DNA of 64,000 bases from Tubiluchus corallicola (Eukaryota; Priapulida; Priapulimorpha; Priapulimorphida; Tubiluchidae), in assembly GCA_030141605.1 (NCBI GenBank), contig JAQGDQ010000002.1, forward strand, positions 1,906,501-1,970,500, in the 5' to 3' direction. Shown piece after piece: positions 38,685-52,982 of the stretch. The position numbers and the translations under genes are program-made. Under the pieces are notes generated by a model. It did not search any database. It saw nothing but the letters and a program-made list of their open reading frames with translations, and was not told the origin of the DNA. How positions within the stretch are numbered: the stretch's first letter is position 1; each line of letters begins with the position of its first letter.

Positions 38685-40338
38685 GTTTATGATGGTTCCT
38701 GCTGAAGTATATTAGACCTCTCTGGAATTTCTCTGAAAAAAAACGAGATACAATCTCACGAATACTAAAGATGTCCTTACGGCAATAAGATATCACGAAA
38801 GCTGATGTACGCGAATTTTCCACATATTTCGCCTGGAAAATAGCGCAGTATTGAACCGTAAAATTTTAGTTCAGCTATCAAAGTGGGACGATTATCTAAA
38901 GAAACGTAAAAAAAACTAGACCTTCTTATGCACTACCTTCTGCGTGCAATCAGTGCAGAATTAATTAACTTGTTTTTTAATAACATATCTGTCCGGAAAA
39001 ATTTACTTATTGTTTTTAACTAAATCTGTTTATTTTTATTTATTTTACCTCGACTTTTTATGCAGTACTCTTATGTAAAAGCTTTAAAGCTTAATATTTT
39101 TTATTTACTAATTAAAATTTCGATAAAAATTATTTTATTTAATGTAAGTACGTATATGATAAGATTGGGATGTACAGTCTTATTCACGTGAATGGCTCGT
39201 GAGACGTGGCTGCCTGAGTTCGACACGCACTGTTGGAAATTTCACTCATTATAATGATTGTAGCTGGTGTATATCATCCGAACGTAGCTGATGCTTCTGC
39301 CTGATCAGTGACTCATGTTAGAGTGTTATTCAGGTAATAAGACAAATTCCGGTCTTGCCACAAATATAGTTGTTGACTGAACCATGCCGTTGAATGCTGG
39401 ATTCCGGCTTGCAATATCCCGAATTTCGTAAACGACAAAACAGAAGAATTTGGTAAACGAACCGACTCATAAATCGCCGAGAGTGCTCGTAAAAATCTGC
39501 ATGTCTTACAGGAATGATCGATATTTAGCTTTCTTAAGTTGGTATAAAATTGTCGAATTGTCGACATCTCAGAACTACTATTTGTTGTCATTTTAAGAAA
39601 GTCTATTGAAAAGCCGCACTAACAAAAGAGTATACTTTACTCGAATGATGTGTGCAGTGTGCAATTTTGATGTTCTGATAATGCATGGACAAACAAATAA
39701 GTTGTATTTCGAAAAAGACATCGCAATTTAAAAAAAGAAAACTTTTTTGTTACATAATAGAACATCACAATTTCATGATAAATTCACTATTTCTGCAGTT
39801 CTACTAGGGAACTGAGAAGAATTGGTGAGTAAAAACTGGTTATACAACACATAAAGACATTTTGTTTAGTTAAACCTAAAATGGATTATGGCTGCTTACG
39901 ACCGAAATATCTAGAGTCGTAACCGTAATGAGTACTGATTTCGCAAAATTACGTTACGATATGTTGAAGTTCTTAAGTATACACATAATAAGCCTAACGA
40001 ACGCGGATTTTTGGTCAGATTTTAAGCACTTCGCCAATTTTAGACGCAAACTGTTTTTTGTAGTAGAAACAATAGCTGTGTTATATTCAACTCATTTCTC
40101 ACCTGGTATATTGGTTAGCAGTTAGCAATTGAAATTGTGACATGTGTAAATGTTTATGCTAGTTAGCTCAAATTCACTCTTTTATCACTGTATCAGATAC
40201 ATGTATGTATACATTTCTTCGTTATGAGCGTCTGTGAAACGTGTATATAATATACTTGTATGTCATCTATTATTTGTGCAACTCTGTATCCGTGAATGAA
40301 CATTTTCTGTCTAACATAATATCCGTATTTTACAAACG

Positions 40339-40590
40339 AAGTTGTAATTGTTATTTGTGCTAATGATGTATGTAAGTCACCTCTGTTAAATTTAAATTAT
40401 TGCTTAATTGATCGTCTCATGTGTCTGTTTAAAGTGTCTGTCAATCTATTTTCCATGTAACTCTGTATGTATGTGATGAAATTTCCGTTTAATTGAGTAT
40501 TCAAACTTTTATAACTGAAATTGTAATTGTTATCTGTGCTAATGTTGTATGTCACTCAGGTCTCTTAATTCCAAATTATTACATAGTGTG
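40339..40590. repeat. Degenerate tandem duplication, period about 179 bp
   Basis: TTGTAATTGTTATTTGTGC at 40342 recurs as TTGTAATTGTTATCTGTGC at 40521, with matching flanks (CTAATG-TGTATGT and AAATTATT). The copies have diverged, so this is an older duplication. A satellite-like origin is possible. Confidence 0.6.
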
Positions 40591-40737
40591 TCTGTGTAAC
40601 ATGTCAGTGTCAATCTGTTATTTGCGTAAATTTGTGCATATTTGTGAACGTGAAAACTGCTAATATATTTGCAAGTAGCTATATTTTAAAACAAATCCAG
40701 CATAGAGGGACACTTGCTTGTATATATTTGTTTTTCA

Positions 40738-41033
<296 letters not shown>

Positions 41034-41819
41034 GAATCCAGTAGACATGTGCGCATGCTCGGATGCCTTACAGGCATCAAGTGAATACAGAGGGTTGAAA
41101 TTCAATAATGTCAAATCACTTTATTATAAAACAAGCTTACATTTTAAAATCGGATTATTTCTTGTAGATAAGCTTATAAACTTGTTCCCTGCGCGAGTAT
41201 TTACTGTTGCAATAGTCATCATTTGTATTCCATGCCACACGATGGTATGCAAATTTACTAACAGTGTTACAGCTTGTGTCTGAATTAAGTAAGCGAATAT
41301 CTCGTTACGTAGCCGGTTAACGACAACTTTTTGTAATTCTCAAGAGAATAAAAGAAGCTTAGTAAAACCCGTTCAGACTTTAGCTTCTTCCGATTTTGTA
41401 AAACCTCAGAAATTGAAAACTCTCACATAACTTGGAAATCTCAGCAATGTTATTCACAAACAACTCAGGCGACGATGACAACTACTACGTGACAAGAACA
41501 GAAACCGTAACAACAGCAACAAGATGATGACAGAGACAACGACAATGGTAACGATAATGATAAAAAACATTTTTCTGTAAATTGCTTCTCGTCTTTATCT
41601 GCGTATTAAAACAAAGTTTGAAAAACCTACCGTAAACGTAACTTTCCATTCAATTCTTGCTGACGCAAAGTGTATTACACCATTTGGTCCCAAGAAATGA
41701 GAAGTACGATTACAACCTAGCTCTTTATATGCTAAGGTTCAAATTATAGCTTACATGCTTCATTAAAATATAAATAGTTGAACATAGTGCATCCACATTG
41801 TACTGAATATGCATGTATA

Positions 41820-42203
41820 CAGGGCCGGATTATGACATTTTGGGGCCCTAGACTAATGAAATTGTGGGGTCCCCTTTAGGTGGAGCCACCCTCTAATTCA
41901 TCCGCACCCGTATTGAACATTTTTTCACTGGTGATATAGTTTAGCCACATTTACATAGCTTGAAGTAAACTTAATGCAGATTCTTCAAATAAATTAGAAT
42001 AGCTATCTTTTGTTTGTCAATAAAAATATTCTTTAAGAATAACCAGTATTTTACTATTTATTGCAAACCAAACTACCTCATACTTCAGCACAACCGTAGT
42101 CAAAAAACAGATTTTTTTACCAAATGTTACCAAAGTTTGAGGGCAATAGCTTGATGGGCCCTAGGCTGCAGCTTATATTAACCTATAGGCTAATCCGGTC
42201 CTG
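41820..42203 (+). mobile_element. Complete non-autonomous hAT transposon (384 bp)
   Basis: The ends are CAGGGCCGGATTA (5') and TAATCCGGTCCTG (3'), an inverted terminal repeat with one mismatch. The element is flanked by the same 8-bp duplication, CATGTATA, at 41812-41819 and 42204-42211. CAGGG-type ends with 8-bp target duplications are the signature of the hAT superfamily. At 384 bp with no transposase frame, it is a MITE-type derivative mobilised in trans. A related copy lies at 35578-35835. Confidence 0.92.
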
Positions 42204-43019
42204 CATGTATAAAGTGTATTATTATTTTACAATAGTAAGTTGAAATTTAAAAAATCACGTTCTATTTGAACAACAAAAACAAATTATATCTACATCAATT
42301 GCTAGTTGTTACTAATAAAAACGTTGTCTTTGGAAAAAATCATTTTAAACATAAAACAGCTTCCTGTTTAAAACGTCGCTTCTGTTATAATAGTACACAT
42401 GCTGATTAGGTACCACCTCGATACAGGATTAATCAAAGCTGAATAAATGCTTTTCAACCCCCATGTGCCATTGTATTGCCAGTGGCGGCTTATTTTAAAA
42501 GCAAAGCAGCGGAAATTATAATATTAGCTAATATCTGCGAAAGTAACGAGTTAATTTGGAAGCAGTGGGACGGCGGATTACGATTTGGCGTGAAAGTGGG
42601 CGTCCTTATTAATCAGTTTTTTTTTACAAGATTTGAAATCATTATTACCGTTTTGTGAAGGACTGACTGCATGTGAAATGTACACTCGCGCAGGGCTTAT
42701 GCAGTATACCTCATTTCAACAACTTATTTTAATGAATTTAAATAATGGCGGATTAAAACGCACTATCTTGTCCATCACGCACTCATGCGTATTGGTTTTA
42801 ATCAGTTAAATGGTGATTTGTTTTTGAAAGTCTGCAAAGTTTCTGACGATTTACTCGTCTTCCCAAATTTTGTTAGTGCTTATTACTTTGAAAACTCAGA
42901 ACACAGCTTTCTGGAATGCCCTTTTTTATCAAGTCAGAGCTGCTGTGTGTTAAGTCACAGGTAAATAACATATTAAATATTAACACTTTACAATATATGT
43001 AATAGAGTAACATATACAA

Positions 43020-43096
43020 TAATATACATATACAATATATATATGCATATTTATATATGCATGTATATAAATATATAAATATAAATATACATATAT
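43020..43096. repeat. TA-rich interrupted microsatellite
   Basis: Interspersed ATATAC, TATATG and ATAAATAT units. The membrane-like frames here are artefacts. Confidence 0.7.
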
Positions 43097-44471
43097 AAGT
43101 CAATAGTAGCAGAGAACTGCCGTCATTGTATCTTTGAGGAAGTGATGATTTTGATATTGATGCTAACCGTGAAATTTTTTGATTGCGTTTAAAATTACAT
43201 TAGGAGCACCAAACGTTTCAACGTGATCATACTTTAAGATTCTTTTTATGTAGTTACTGTAAAAACTGTTACGGCGATGACAGTTTATTATTGTTTATTG
43301 TTTATGATTCGTGTATCAGTTTTGAAAATTGTCTAACCTAAATAAAATAAACTATGTTCAAAGTAAAGCCTAACATTGCTGACTAGAATTTCAAGCCGTA
43401 AATTTGTTGCCAGTGACAAAATTGGCAAAATGTGGGGTCCAAACACCTGAGAATTTAAATATCAAAGATATAAAAAATGGACTTAAACGATTGGCGCTTA
43501 AACAATATGAACCTGAAATTTACGCCACGATAATTTATTTCAAATGAAGGGGTATAAACTTTTGGGTTCGAAAAGACTGGTCCAGCCTCAAGTGACACAG
43601 CCTAAACTTCCAAATTGCCAAACACCTAGGTGAAACTAATAAACATCTGGGCCAATTGTCCCAGTTGACACTTAGCTTTAGTCGAAGCCAAAATAACCGG
43701 TTCCAAGACGTCGATGTTGAAAAGCGATACCGTTATTTTTCACAGCGAGACTTCCGCCGACTTCCTGGGTGGTGCAAATATCTCACCAAAGATGTACACC
43801 TGAATCACAGACTTTGCAGTACGCAAGCACTCCCAAGCAGGGATATCGAATTTCTGTTAACCAAAATTGAAATAATGTCAGTACCACTAATTCAATTTAA
43901 ATTTAGCGTAGTTGTCTATCCTACGAGAAGGTACTTTTGGTGAGCAAATTATAATCCAAAATTATTAGATCAAAGTCGCGTTTTAAGGTTGATCTTGGAT
44001 AGATTGGCAGCTTGTCTATGTCATTTACCTTGCGTGATCAAGCTTTTTTCTATTGTAGACAGGGGTTCAGTTGGCAATAACTGGTGAACAACATGGTAGA
44101 AAATAACCTAAATAAGACCACTGATACTATCGCTTCAGTTGGGCTGGTTATATTGCCAAATAACATAGACATTCGTTTTTTATGAAGTACTATGAGCTCT
44201 AGAGTAGTGCAATATTTCTCATATTTGGTAGAAATCGATAGAAATGGGGCCTTTTGGGTAATTTTATAATTTTATGCAGATAATCTATATGTGGCAAGAA
44301 ATTTACAGTGTAAGTGGTCACTAATAGTCCAAAGACTATTTTTTTTGCAAAAAATGCACATGAATTGTAACCATACGTATTTCGTACTTTCTGGATTGCA
44401 GTCGTTTTAAATTTCAAAGTGTTTTTATCAGTGAGAGAAAGAAACGGAAAGATCTTGAGAGATGCACACGG

Positions 44472-44580
<109 letters not shown>

Positions 44581-47105
44581 AATCTGTTACGATACCATTA
44601 CAGCAAGTTTAAAACTGCCAAAGACTATTATTCGCGACTAAAGTACGCTTTTCTGAATTCAAAAGTTTCCACCTTGCTAATAATAGTTGAGATTTAAAAA
44701 AATCTTGCATATTTAAGACGAATCCTTTGTATAGGGCTATGTTTCTGTATGTTGCGTATAGTGTATCGTAGCTCCTAGGGCGTGTACTCAATATTTCACT
44801 TAAAACTAGAAATTATTGGTTATGGAGATGGGAAGCCAAAAACTAGACCTCCACGAAGACCCAGCTGTGCGAACGGCTCCGTTACTTGGCTTCTTAACAT
44901 GTGTCAGTTACCGTCTCGTCTGGTTTCTTTTTCTCACTGATTCTGGCGAGATGCGAAACCTGGCTTCGTCTTCTTACCAACGCTGAGTAGCGACTTTGTT
45001 GGAGAAAATTTACTAAATTGTTCGGACAGCATGAGAACGCAGCATAGCCCCCATTAATACCAGGCTGCGTTTCACGCTTGTTTCTGTGACTGTCTAAGAG
45101 GATAAAACTTATGAATGGATAGTTGCAAAGAATAAACAATGCTGTCGTCTTTTACATCCAACGCACGCCAAACTCATAGAAGCGAATGTTGCTGTAATCT
45201 TGTTTAGAATATCAAAAAATCCTGGTACGTTGTACTTAATTGTAAGTGCATGCAGGAACTAGCAAAAACAAGCGCCTGTTTGCAGCCCAAAGTAGACAAA
45301 TTACTCAGCGACTTATTATTCCAGGACAAAACGCAGTCAAGCCCAAAAGAACAAAAATACTCAATAATCGGTTGAATACACACGTGCAATGATAAAATCA
45401 AATTTCTTTTGGTCAGCAGCCAAGCAGCACAAAAAATAACAAATAAAAATTTTCAAATTGATTTCATTCTACTAAATAAATGATTATGCAAGGCGTAATT
45501 GCTTAGACGCATGCACTTCTTACGGATGGATCGTGCAGCACTGGTCTCATTATAATACCACCTTTTGTTGATCGACGCTCATTATTATGTTCTTAATAGT
45601 TATGCAACTGCCAATTCAATGCGATACCTGCAATTAGCAAAGGCAAATCTTGTTAATTAACGAAGTAGCAAAGTGCAGTCAGGCGTTAAAAACTGACGAA
45701 CGATTATATAAAGGTAGCACATGCAATAATTTATACATGATTCGTAATTAAATGCAGTATTCTTAACACAATAATTACCAAAATTAATGAAGAGATGATA
45801 TATACAAATTGACATATTAGCAAATGAATCTATTTTCTGAATATTTCAAAATACTTTGTGTGTGAACAACGCAGACAATTAGTAGGTGTACAAAATGGTA
45901 CTGACAAACTTGAGAGGCTACACAATAAAATTTAGTTAACGGGAATGACAGTTTTGTACAATTAACAAGACGCATCACCATCACCATATTAAAATTAATT
46001 CAAACAAAAAAAACGGTTGTGTGTTGGTAACTTTCCAACCAATTATCTCGTGCTATTTTCATTATGTTGATACGATGCAAGTCAGAATAACCTACATGTA
46101 ATTTACGCCACAAAATTATAGTTACTTTCGTGTTTAAAAAAATGGAAGTTAAGGCAGCCACTGGAGACTCCATATCTTGGGATTACCACTCTTTTAAATT
46201 AATCCTGTGTGTGTCTGTGCACAAGCTTCATAGCCTGCCAAGTTTACATGTAATTAACAAATGTGACGCAGTCCACATTTAATGTTATCATTGCATTTCA
46301 CCGAGAAAACAACCCCCATTGTGCAGCCACAACGAATTTCAACGGAAAATTAATTTTACCGCTGATTAGAATTTTGATTTAATTTGCACGTAAATGATTT
46401 TCATTGTCGGTCCGTAAGTTTTTTAATCAACCAATGAGATGCAGCCGTTTGAGATTAAAACCAGGCTGGGGGTTGAATTAAATTGTTTACTTAGCTGCTT
46501 AATTCGATTAGTGATGTTTTAATTACCCTTTGAAGTTCGTAACAGAAGCAGAAAGACAATCTTATATTATAGTCCTAATTATGGCGTTTCTTGGAGCGGG
46601 TGTGTGACAGACATAATTTACTTAACTGCAATAAAAATAGTTTTTAAGAGCATGTTAGTTTCCAGTTCTCGGTGTGATCTATAAATAGTTATTTAATTTT
46701 TTATTAGTGTCTTGTATTGTAACCAAGAAATTGATACCCAGTGATTAAATTACTTGGGGTTTCATTGTGCAATTATTTACAAATTCCAACTCAAGTTTAC
46801 CCAAGTTATATGGCTTTCGAAATATTAAACATTTTACAGTATTAGAAAATCACAATGAAATAATTTGTAATGGAAACATTCAATCCAGTCTAAGGCTTAA
46901 AGTTCTTTGTTGTTATAATATTTTTTTACATCAGTTATCAGTGAAGCCTAAACCTGCCAGCGCAATGCTATTGCCAGTAACTGATACAATGTACATAAAC
47001 TATGGCACGCAAAATTCTTTATTATTTTTTCAGGGGATAGCGCGAGCGTATTCCCCGTCTATTGTAAATTATACACCTGAGTTTCCTCTGTTTGAGAGAG
47101 TAAGT

Positions 47106-47186
47106 CGTTATTACGAATTAGTATCTCTTTATAAGGTAGTATCTCGTTGTAAAGAGGTAGCACCTTGTTATGACGAGGTAGTAAGG
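47106..47186. repeat. Degenerate 21-bp tandem repeat, four copies
   Basis: Units at 47106, 47127 (18 bp), 47145 and 47166 follow the pattern CGTTATNACGAGGTAGTAYCT. The core resembles the palindrome TCGTTATAACGA. It ends the open frame that runs from 46767, giving a periodic RYYELVS-LYKVVS-RCKEVAP tail. Confidence 0.65.
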
Positions 47187-47359
47187 CGATAGTTTTTAGT
47201 TTTTTTTAATTTCGGGGAACAGCGCAGTTTTATTGCATCAAAATTATTACACAATTACACTATCAAAAATCATATGCAGTTCGAGGTTCAAACCAAATAG
47301 TTAATAATAAATTAACTTTTAATTAGTAATATCTAATTAACGGTTATTACTCCCCAGTT

Positions 47360-48520
47360 CATTCATTCATTCATTAACTTATTTATTTAATTTATTTGAC
47401 TTGTTTCTGTATTCATTCACTAATTTATTCATGCCTATGATACATATAGTTTAGATACTTATTAGTGTCAAAAATACATATAACACAAGAAAAAACAAGA
47501 CATACATACAATTTCAATTTTGAAATATAATGATACTATATACAAATAAAACAATTACTAATAAAACAAATATTTTTAAATCTTCCTGTTAGTTATATTA
47601 GTTATATAAAGGAAAAGTTTAATGATTAGTATTTAAAATAAGTTGTCATTCATTAGGCCTCATTTTCAATTATATGATCATTACATAGTATACTGTTCAT
47701 CATGTCTTAAAAACGCTTTTCAACATAATCAATAAATGCCTTAATTACTTATAAATCATTACTTTTCCCATCAGGAATAAAAATTTATCAGCATCGCACA
47801 TAAGGAAAAATTCTGGTATAATTAAATTCATGCGATTGTATAATTTTCCTTTAAAATCATTGTAATATGGGCATTTTATAACAAAGTGTAATTCGTCTTC
47901 GATGTCATTTCTTAAACAGTATGAGCATATACGATTCTCAGCCGGGATTTTTCTAGGTTTAACGTACCTCCCTCTTTCAATACACAAAGTATGAGAGCTG
48001 ATTCTCAGTTTTGTATATTTTGTTACAGCATATTTAGAATACCCAGAAAGTAAATAGTTTTCTAGTTGATATTGTTTTTTAAGGTTCGATACGTTCGCAG
48101 TTTGTTTTGTCCATCAGGTTTATTATTATTCTGGATTTTTTCTTTCCAAAATAGGGTATAATCAATTTTTATTTTTTCTTCTAATCTAGTCGCTTAGGTG
48201 AAAACGTTGTCTGGTTATTCCAAACATGTTCAAAGCCATATACACATAATATATACTTAACAAAAGTAATCCAACAAAAACAGTTCTCAGCTAAGTTTCG
48301 GTATTCGTTTTAACCTTGCTATACCTAACTATCATACGGTTCGCTAATAACATGTATCCAGTAGCGGATTGTATCCTTAATTTTTTTAATAAAAATGGGA
48401 AAACGACCCAGTTCTGCCGTAGTCGCATATTTGCTTGATTTGTTATTGGCATTCAAAAGAAATTTGCACAATTTAATTTTGGCCTCTTCGCTTGGCACAC
48501 TGTCAAATTTAGATGAATAT
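47360..48520 (-). mobile_element. Degenerate LINE (non-LTR retrotransposon) 3' fragment
   Basis: Read on the minus strand, broken frames give the typical region after the reverse transcriptase domain of invertebrate non-LTR elements. In order they are TTAELGRFPIFIKKIKDTI, YGFEHVWNNQTTF, WKEKIQNNN, GQNKLRTYR, TKLRISSHTLCIERGRY, and a CCHC-like ICSYC...DELHFVIKC motif near 47900. The frame changes at about 48195 and again in an A-run near 48080, so the element is dead. A 3' UTR follows, ending in an ATTC/TGAA simple tail at 47360-47375. The 5' part, with the endonuclease and catalytic reverse transcriptase, is missing, as expected from 5' truncation. Confidence 0.85.
47745..48070 (-). pseudogene. 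Remnant of LINE ORF2 C-terminus with zinc-knuckle-like motif
   Basis: The longest intact frame of the LINE fragment. It runs from the A-run near 48080 through KLRISSHTLCIERGRY and CSYCLRNDIEDELHF to a stop at 47745. The cysteine-histidine pattern (C-x2-C, then H-x4-C) marks the nucleic-acid-binding C-terminus of reverse transcriptases of this class. The upstream reading continues only after a frameshift, so no functional protein is made. Confidence 0.8.
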
Positions 48521-49574
48521 GCGGGGAATTGAGTTCCTCTATACAATGAGACTGAGCAATGACAAGATTCTGTCCTAAATACACCCTCTCTCGATGCCGC
48601 GAAACTTGTCTGTCGCAAAGCCTCCTGCGTCTCTAACGTGTCAGTTGACATTATTACTAATGACAGGCGTCTCGATTTGCACGAAAATCACCTTCGTCTG
48701 ATATTTTTGTGTTTTCTGCCACAAAGAATAGCTAGGTTTTTATCAGGTGCATGGCATGCGAGTCGAAGAAACGTGTGCCAAATGTCATATGCGATGTGTG
48801 ACATCAAACTGATTCTTGACATTTCAGGAATAACTTGTCACTCGGTTATGAGTGCTGAGTGTTTTTGCGTCAGTGAAGAACTACTTGCTTTCCATGCGGC
48901 ATAGTACTATGTGATGTTTTGACATGAAAATAAAAATGACTGATACTCATAAACATTTATATTAATAATTTGCCATAATTTATTAACATAATTTTTGTAG
49001 GCCTGAACCATTAGTTCGTTCGCTTGCAAATTTGGTGTGCATCAGAGATAAAAAGCAGGAAATATCTTTTAGAAATTTATTAACCCGAGAAAATTAGCAA
49101 AACAGCTTGTAGTAATCCTACTTGTGCTTCAGTGGAGTCCCTAGGGAGGTGCATAATTTTTCGGACTTTCTAATTTAGCATTGCTTTGGTGCGTTTTTGG
49201 ATGGATACGACAGTCTTTTAAATTGTTTCTCGAAAGGCGATATTTCTGTCACTTATAGTTAAATATCTATAAGCCTTATGTCGCAAAAATTTATAATTCA
49301 TGAACCTAACAAAAACCACGTTGCGCGTGTCGTCCTATCGAATATTAATTACAGTGATCCGTATTAATTAAAATCAATCAACAACACAGTTAATTTCGTT
49401 GTGCCTATGGAAATGTGAAGCAAACTCGATCTTATCTGGGCGCGCAATTGAGAAGCCCTCGTTGTGCCTGTCATTAACCATACTGATAGCTTTCACGCAG
49501 ACACACTAACCCTTTCAGCTGAGGTCACCTAATGATATGATAATATAACCTATTATCTGCGGAAAGAGTTGCGG

Positions 49575-49691
49575 TAACGTGGCTAATGGGTTAAGAGCCA
49601 TGTCGTGTTACATAACGTGGCTAATGGGTTAAGGAAGGCATGAAAACTTGGCGTATAAGCGGCTAATAAGCCCGGGTGGCTTATCCGCAGA
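49575..49691. repeat. 21-bp direct repeat plus neighbouring imperfect hairpin
   Basis: TAACGTGGCTAATGGGTTAAG occurs exactly at 49575-49595 and again at 49613-49633. About 27 bases on, GCGGCTAATAAGCCC and GGGTGGCTTATCCGC form an imperfect inverted repeat. Confidence 0.7.
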
Positions 49692-52600
49692 TGAATAGTT
49701 TGTTTTGTGTAAATTTGTCATACATTAAATAATTGGCTGCCTGTTATGAATGGGGAAATTACCAACGCCAGTAAAGTAAAACCTGCATTTTAATAGAGAA
49801 ATCGCCTTTCACGTTGTAGGCTGATTAATTTAACACAAAGAAAGAGATTGGACAACATGAAAAAATCGGGAACAGATGTTTCGTTAAAAATAGGGATAGT
49901 TTTTACAAGGCTGCAAATTCTGATAGTGTTTTGTACTTTCTTCCGTTCAGTCTCTTTTTTGTTTGTTTATAAATTTATCATTTTGATTTTTGTTTGTCAA
50001 TTCGTTTGTTACTTTATTCATTTCACTGGACGTAATCTATGCTTTCATTAACAGCGGACAGCAACTAAGTTTTTTCACCTCCCATTCTTCTTCTTCTTTT
50101 GTCTTCAGGTAACAAAAATTCTAGGTTGTTCAAACTAAGCCAAGATTGCCCAGTATTTGTATTATCAAATTGTCACTCCATAATTTACTTGTGGCGTGTT
50201 AGTGGTGCGAGTGTTTCAGGCCACTACTGTTTGTGGTGTGTTAGTAATACAGGCAAAAGTAGGTATAGATCTATTATACATTATACATTATCATAGATAA
50301 TCAGATCAAAAAAATTAGATTTGGATGGAATAATGACAACTAAAAGGGGAAGGAAATAAAACTTTTAACTTCATCCACTCCTTTTCTTGAGTGGTTTTAT
50401 TGTTTTATATGTATGTATAATGTATTTTATGCTAATGTGTGCAAATTTTATGTGCAACATATAATAGTTTTTTAGCTCATTGAAAAAATAAATAATTTAC
50501 TCTTGCTCTTACTCTTAGATAACATACAGTCCCAATAACCCAGCATGTATTTGTTTCGACAATTGGTGTTTGACGGTGCACAGCCATTTATCTGTAGTTA
50601 GTTTTTATCAATAAGAAAATTTAAGTAATTATTGGTTGTTGTTAGTGATGTCGTACATTTTATGTGTATTACCTATTTTAGTTACTACAGAAAAGCATCC
50701 CTTTTGAATTACGATACGAGTGTGGAACTATAATAGTGCATCACTAGTAGTCAGCTTCTGCATGTTAAAATTTAACACAAGAGATGCGGTTTTGGCAACT
50801 ATTTCAAGAATTATGGGCCTGCTGTACAAATATAAAGGCCAAAAGCTACTTACAAACTGGGTTCAATTTATTGCGTATTAGTTTATGTTTAGTTTTCATG
50901 ATGTTCTTAAAATGCGGTCTACCAATCCTTGATCATAATATTATTTGAGCGAACTTAACATTTCTAATTACCCTTAGACGTTAAAAACAAGAACTTACGC
51001 TTTGATCCAGATATTTGTTGCGTGATACGGACCATAAACACTCGACACGACATTGCATCATTAGATTTTGCTGAACACCTTAATACTCATCCGGGTAACA
51101 TCAATCCAAGCTGCTTGTCAATTAGTGCTAACGAGGAAGAGTTTGCACCCCTTGACAACCAAGCACTGCCTAAAGATATAAGCACTAGTATATAGGGCGG
51201 ATCTGGGAAGAGAGTGTTGCCGCAGCCATGGAATAACTGCCAAAGTCATTCTTCAATTTCAAAATACGTTTTGCTTATTTTATCCCTGCTTATTGCATCA
51301 AAAGTAATGCTGTATTGTGAGTCACCTAGTACCCCCGGCCCAGTAACTACACAGGCCTTTTTTTCTACCAATGTCTCTATCGTCCTACCTCCATGGCGTC
51401 CTAACGCAAAGGGGTTGTAAATAATTGCCACATATTATAGGCCTATATTCCCCAATCTGGTGGTCATCAAAATAATGAATTACACGTGCTGGTTCGCAGC
51501 TGATTTGTCAAACAAACACCCGCATTTGTTCCGTGGTATTAGTGCAATTCAATAATAGAAATGGCAACAAATGCCCAAAGTGACTAGTTTATAATGTTTA
51601 TTGTCTTAAATTTGTCTTTTACAATCTAGTTTGATATTGTTTATAATGCGCGAAATAACAGAGACGCCATAGAACATTAGACATTTAAATAATAGGAAAA
51701 ATGATCGCAAAATTGGCTAAATGATCTACGTCTTGCGCATTTCGGGGTTTAAATCTGTACATGACTTAAGCCTTCTGCTAATAACTCATTTTCGCATCTT
51801 ATGTGTGTGCATAAAAAGGGCCATAAAAGATTTAACCAGCGTATTATCTTGCACCTGAGTCATGAGAGACGAACGACCTTTTCAGCGACAATAGCAATCT
51901 GGGCTTGAACAATACGAGCGCCACAACAATAGCCTGTGGTGCACCTCTAAATCTTTTGGCACTACTCCAATGGCAGGCTCCGTAATTTGCGCTGTCTTGA
52001 ACTCAACTTTTTAAAAGTTACAAACGTGTGATTTACGTTATCCAGGTACCACTTTTGCATGTCCAGGGGCCGATTTCCTTAAACGCTGATCTGTTGGCTG
52101 TACTGGAGGCGACGGACAATTACGTGAGATACTGAGCAGGCGCAGCCTCTTGCAGTGGCGTTAGTTTTGGTATAATTCCAGATTCTCACTCTTGGGATAT
52201 AAAAGAAACTGTGTTCTTGTTTAATGAGGATGGTGGTCATGGTAACATTTTCGTGTTGTAGTTTTTTCATTGCCGTGACTTTTGAGAAAGGGCGACAAAT
52301 GCAACCTCCCCCCCACCCCCGACACACACCTGGTAATAATTAATTATGATAAAAACAGCCCTTATACCTTTAGGGAATCATGAATGCTTTATTGTAAGAT
52401 ATCTGCACAGTTTTGATCAAAGTAGCGACTTCCGCTTTAGAACTTTTAAAAATACGTTTTGTGATAAATTTTGCAGTGTCTATGAATTTTGTATGTTTGT
52501 AAGATGTACAAATACTTCTTCGCTGCGGCAGCAAGCAAATTCATTTACTATACTTCTACTACTATTACATGTAATCTTTAATTAAGCTGTGCATACTAAA

Positions 52601-52982
52601 CATAACTAATGTCTAGGTTATTAAATTTCAATCAGCATCGGTGTCATCAAACCGTGGAATTGTGAACTCTGAAAGCTATTGCATCTGAATGATTATTATC
52701 ATCCGTATAACACTCATTTACTGCCACTGACCTACCCCTTTATTGTCTGGTCATCATCCCGTTGTAAAAAGAGAAGTATCAGTTAAAACGCCTCCTACTC
52801 CTAGTGAGGACACCTGTTCCACTTGGCTCTTTTCCGCACATATTCATCAACAAGGATTACAGCTAGAAGACAGTTTTCAGCCGCAAGGCGTGCAAGTTGC
52901 TGGTTTTGCTATTAAAAGTTTATCCAGGGTCGTGAGCCAAAGGAGGACCCCCTGCCGAGCAGCCTTTGATTGGCAGCGCAGT

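Noticed and set aside
39185-39310. GGCTCGTGAGACGTGG...GAGTTCGACACGC as a third tRNA-like SINE
   Set aside because: Both box matches are poor and no tail or duplication is seen.
48638-48904. 88-codon plus-strand frame next to the LINE
   Set aside because: No recognised motif. It may be flanking sequence or LINE-derived noise.
50099-50296. Possible terminal exon after TTCTTCTTTTGTCTTCAG
   Set aside because: The acceptor is strong, but the frame (NKNSRLFKLSQDCPVF onward) is unrecognised, contains a local duplication and has no partner exon in view.
51000-51195. Open frame FDPDICCVIRTINTRHDIAS onward to a stop
   Set aside because: Looks protein-like but is short, lacks an ATG or splice evidence, and such frames are common by chance here.
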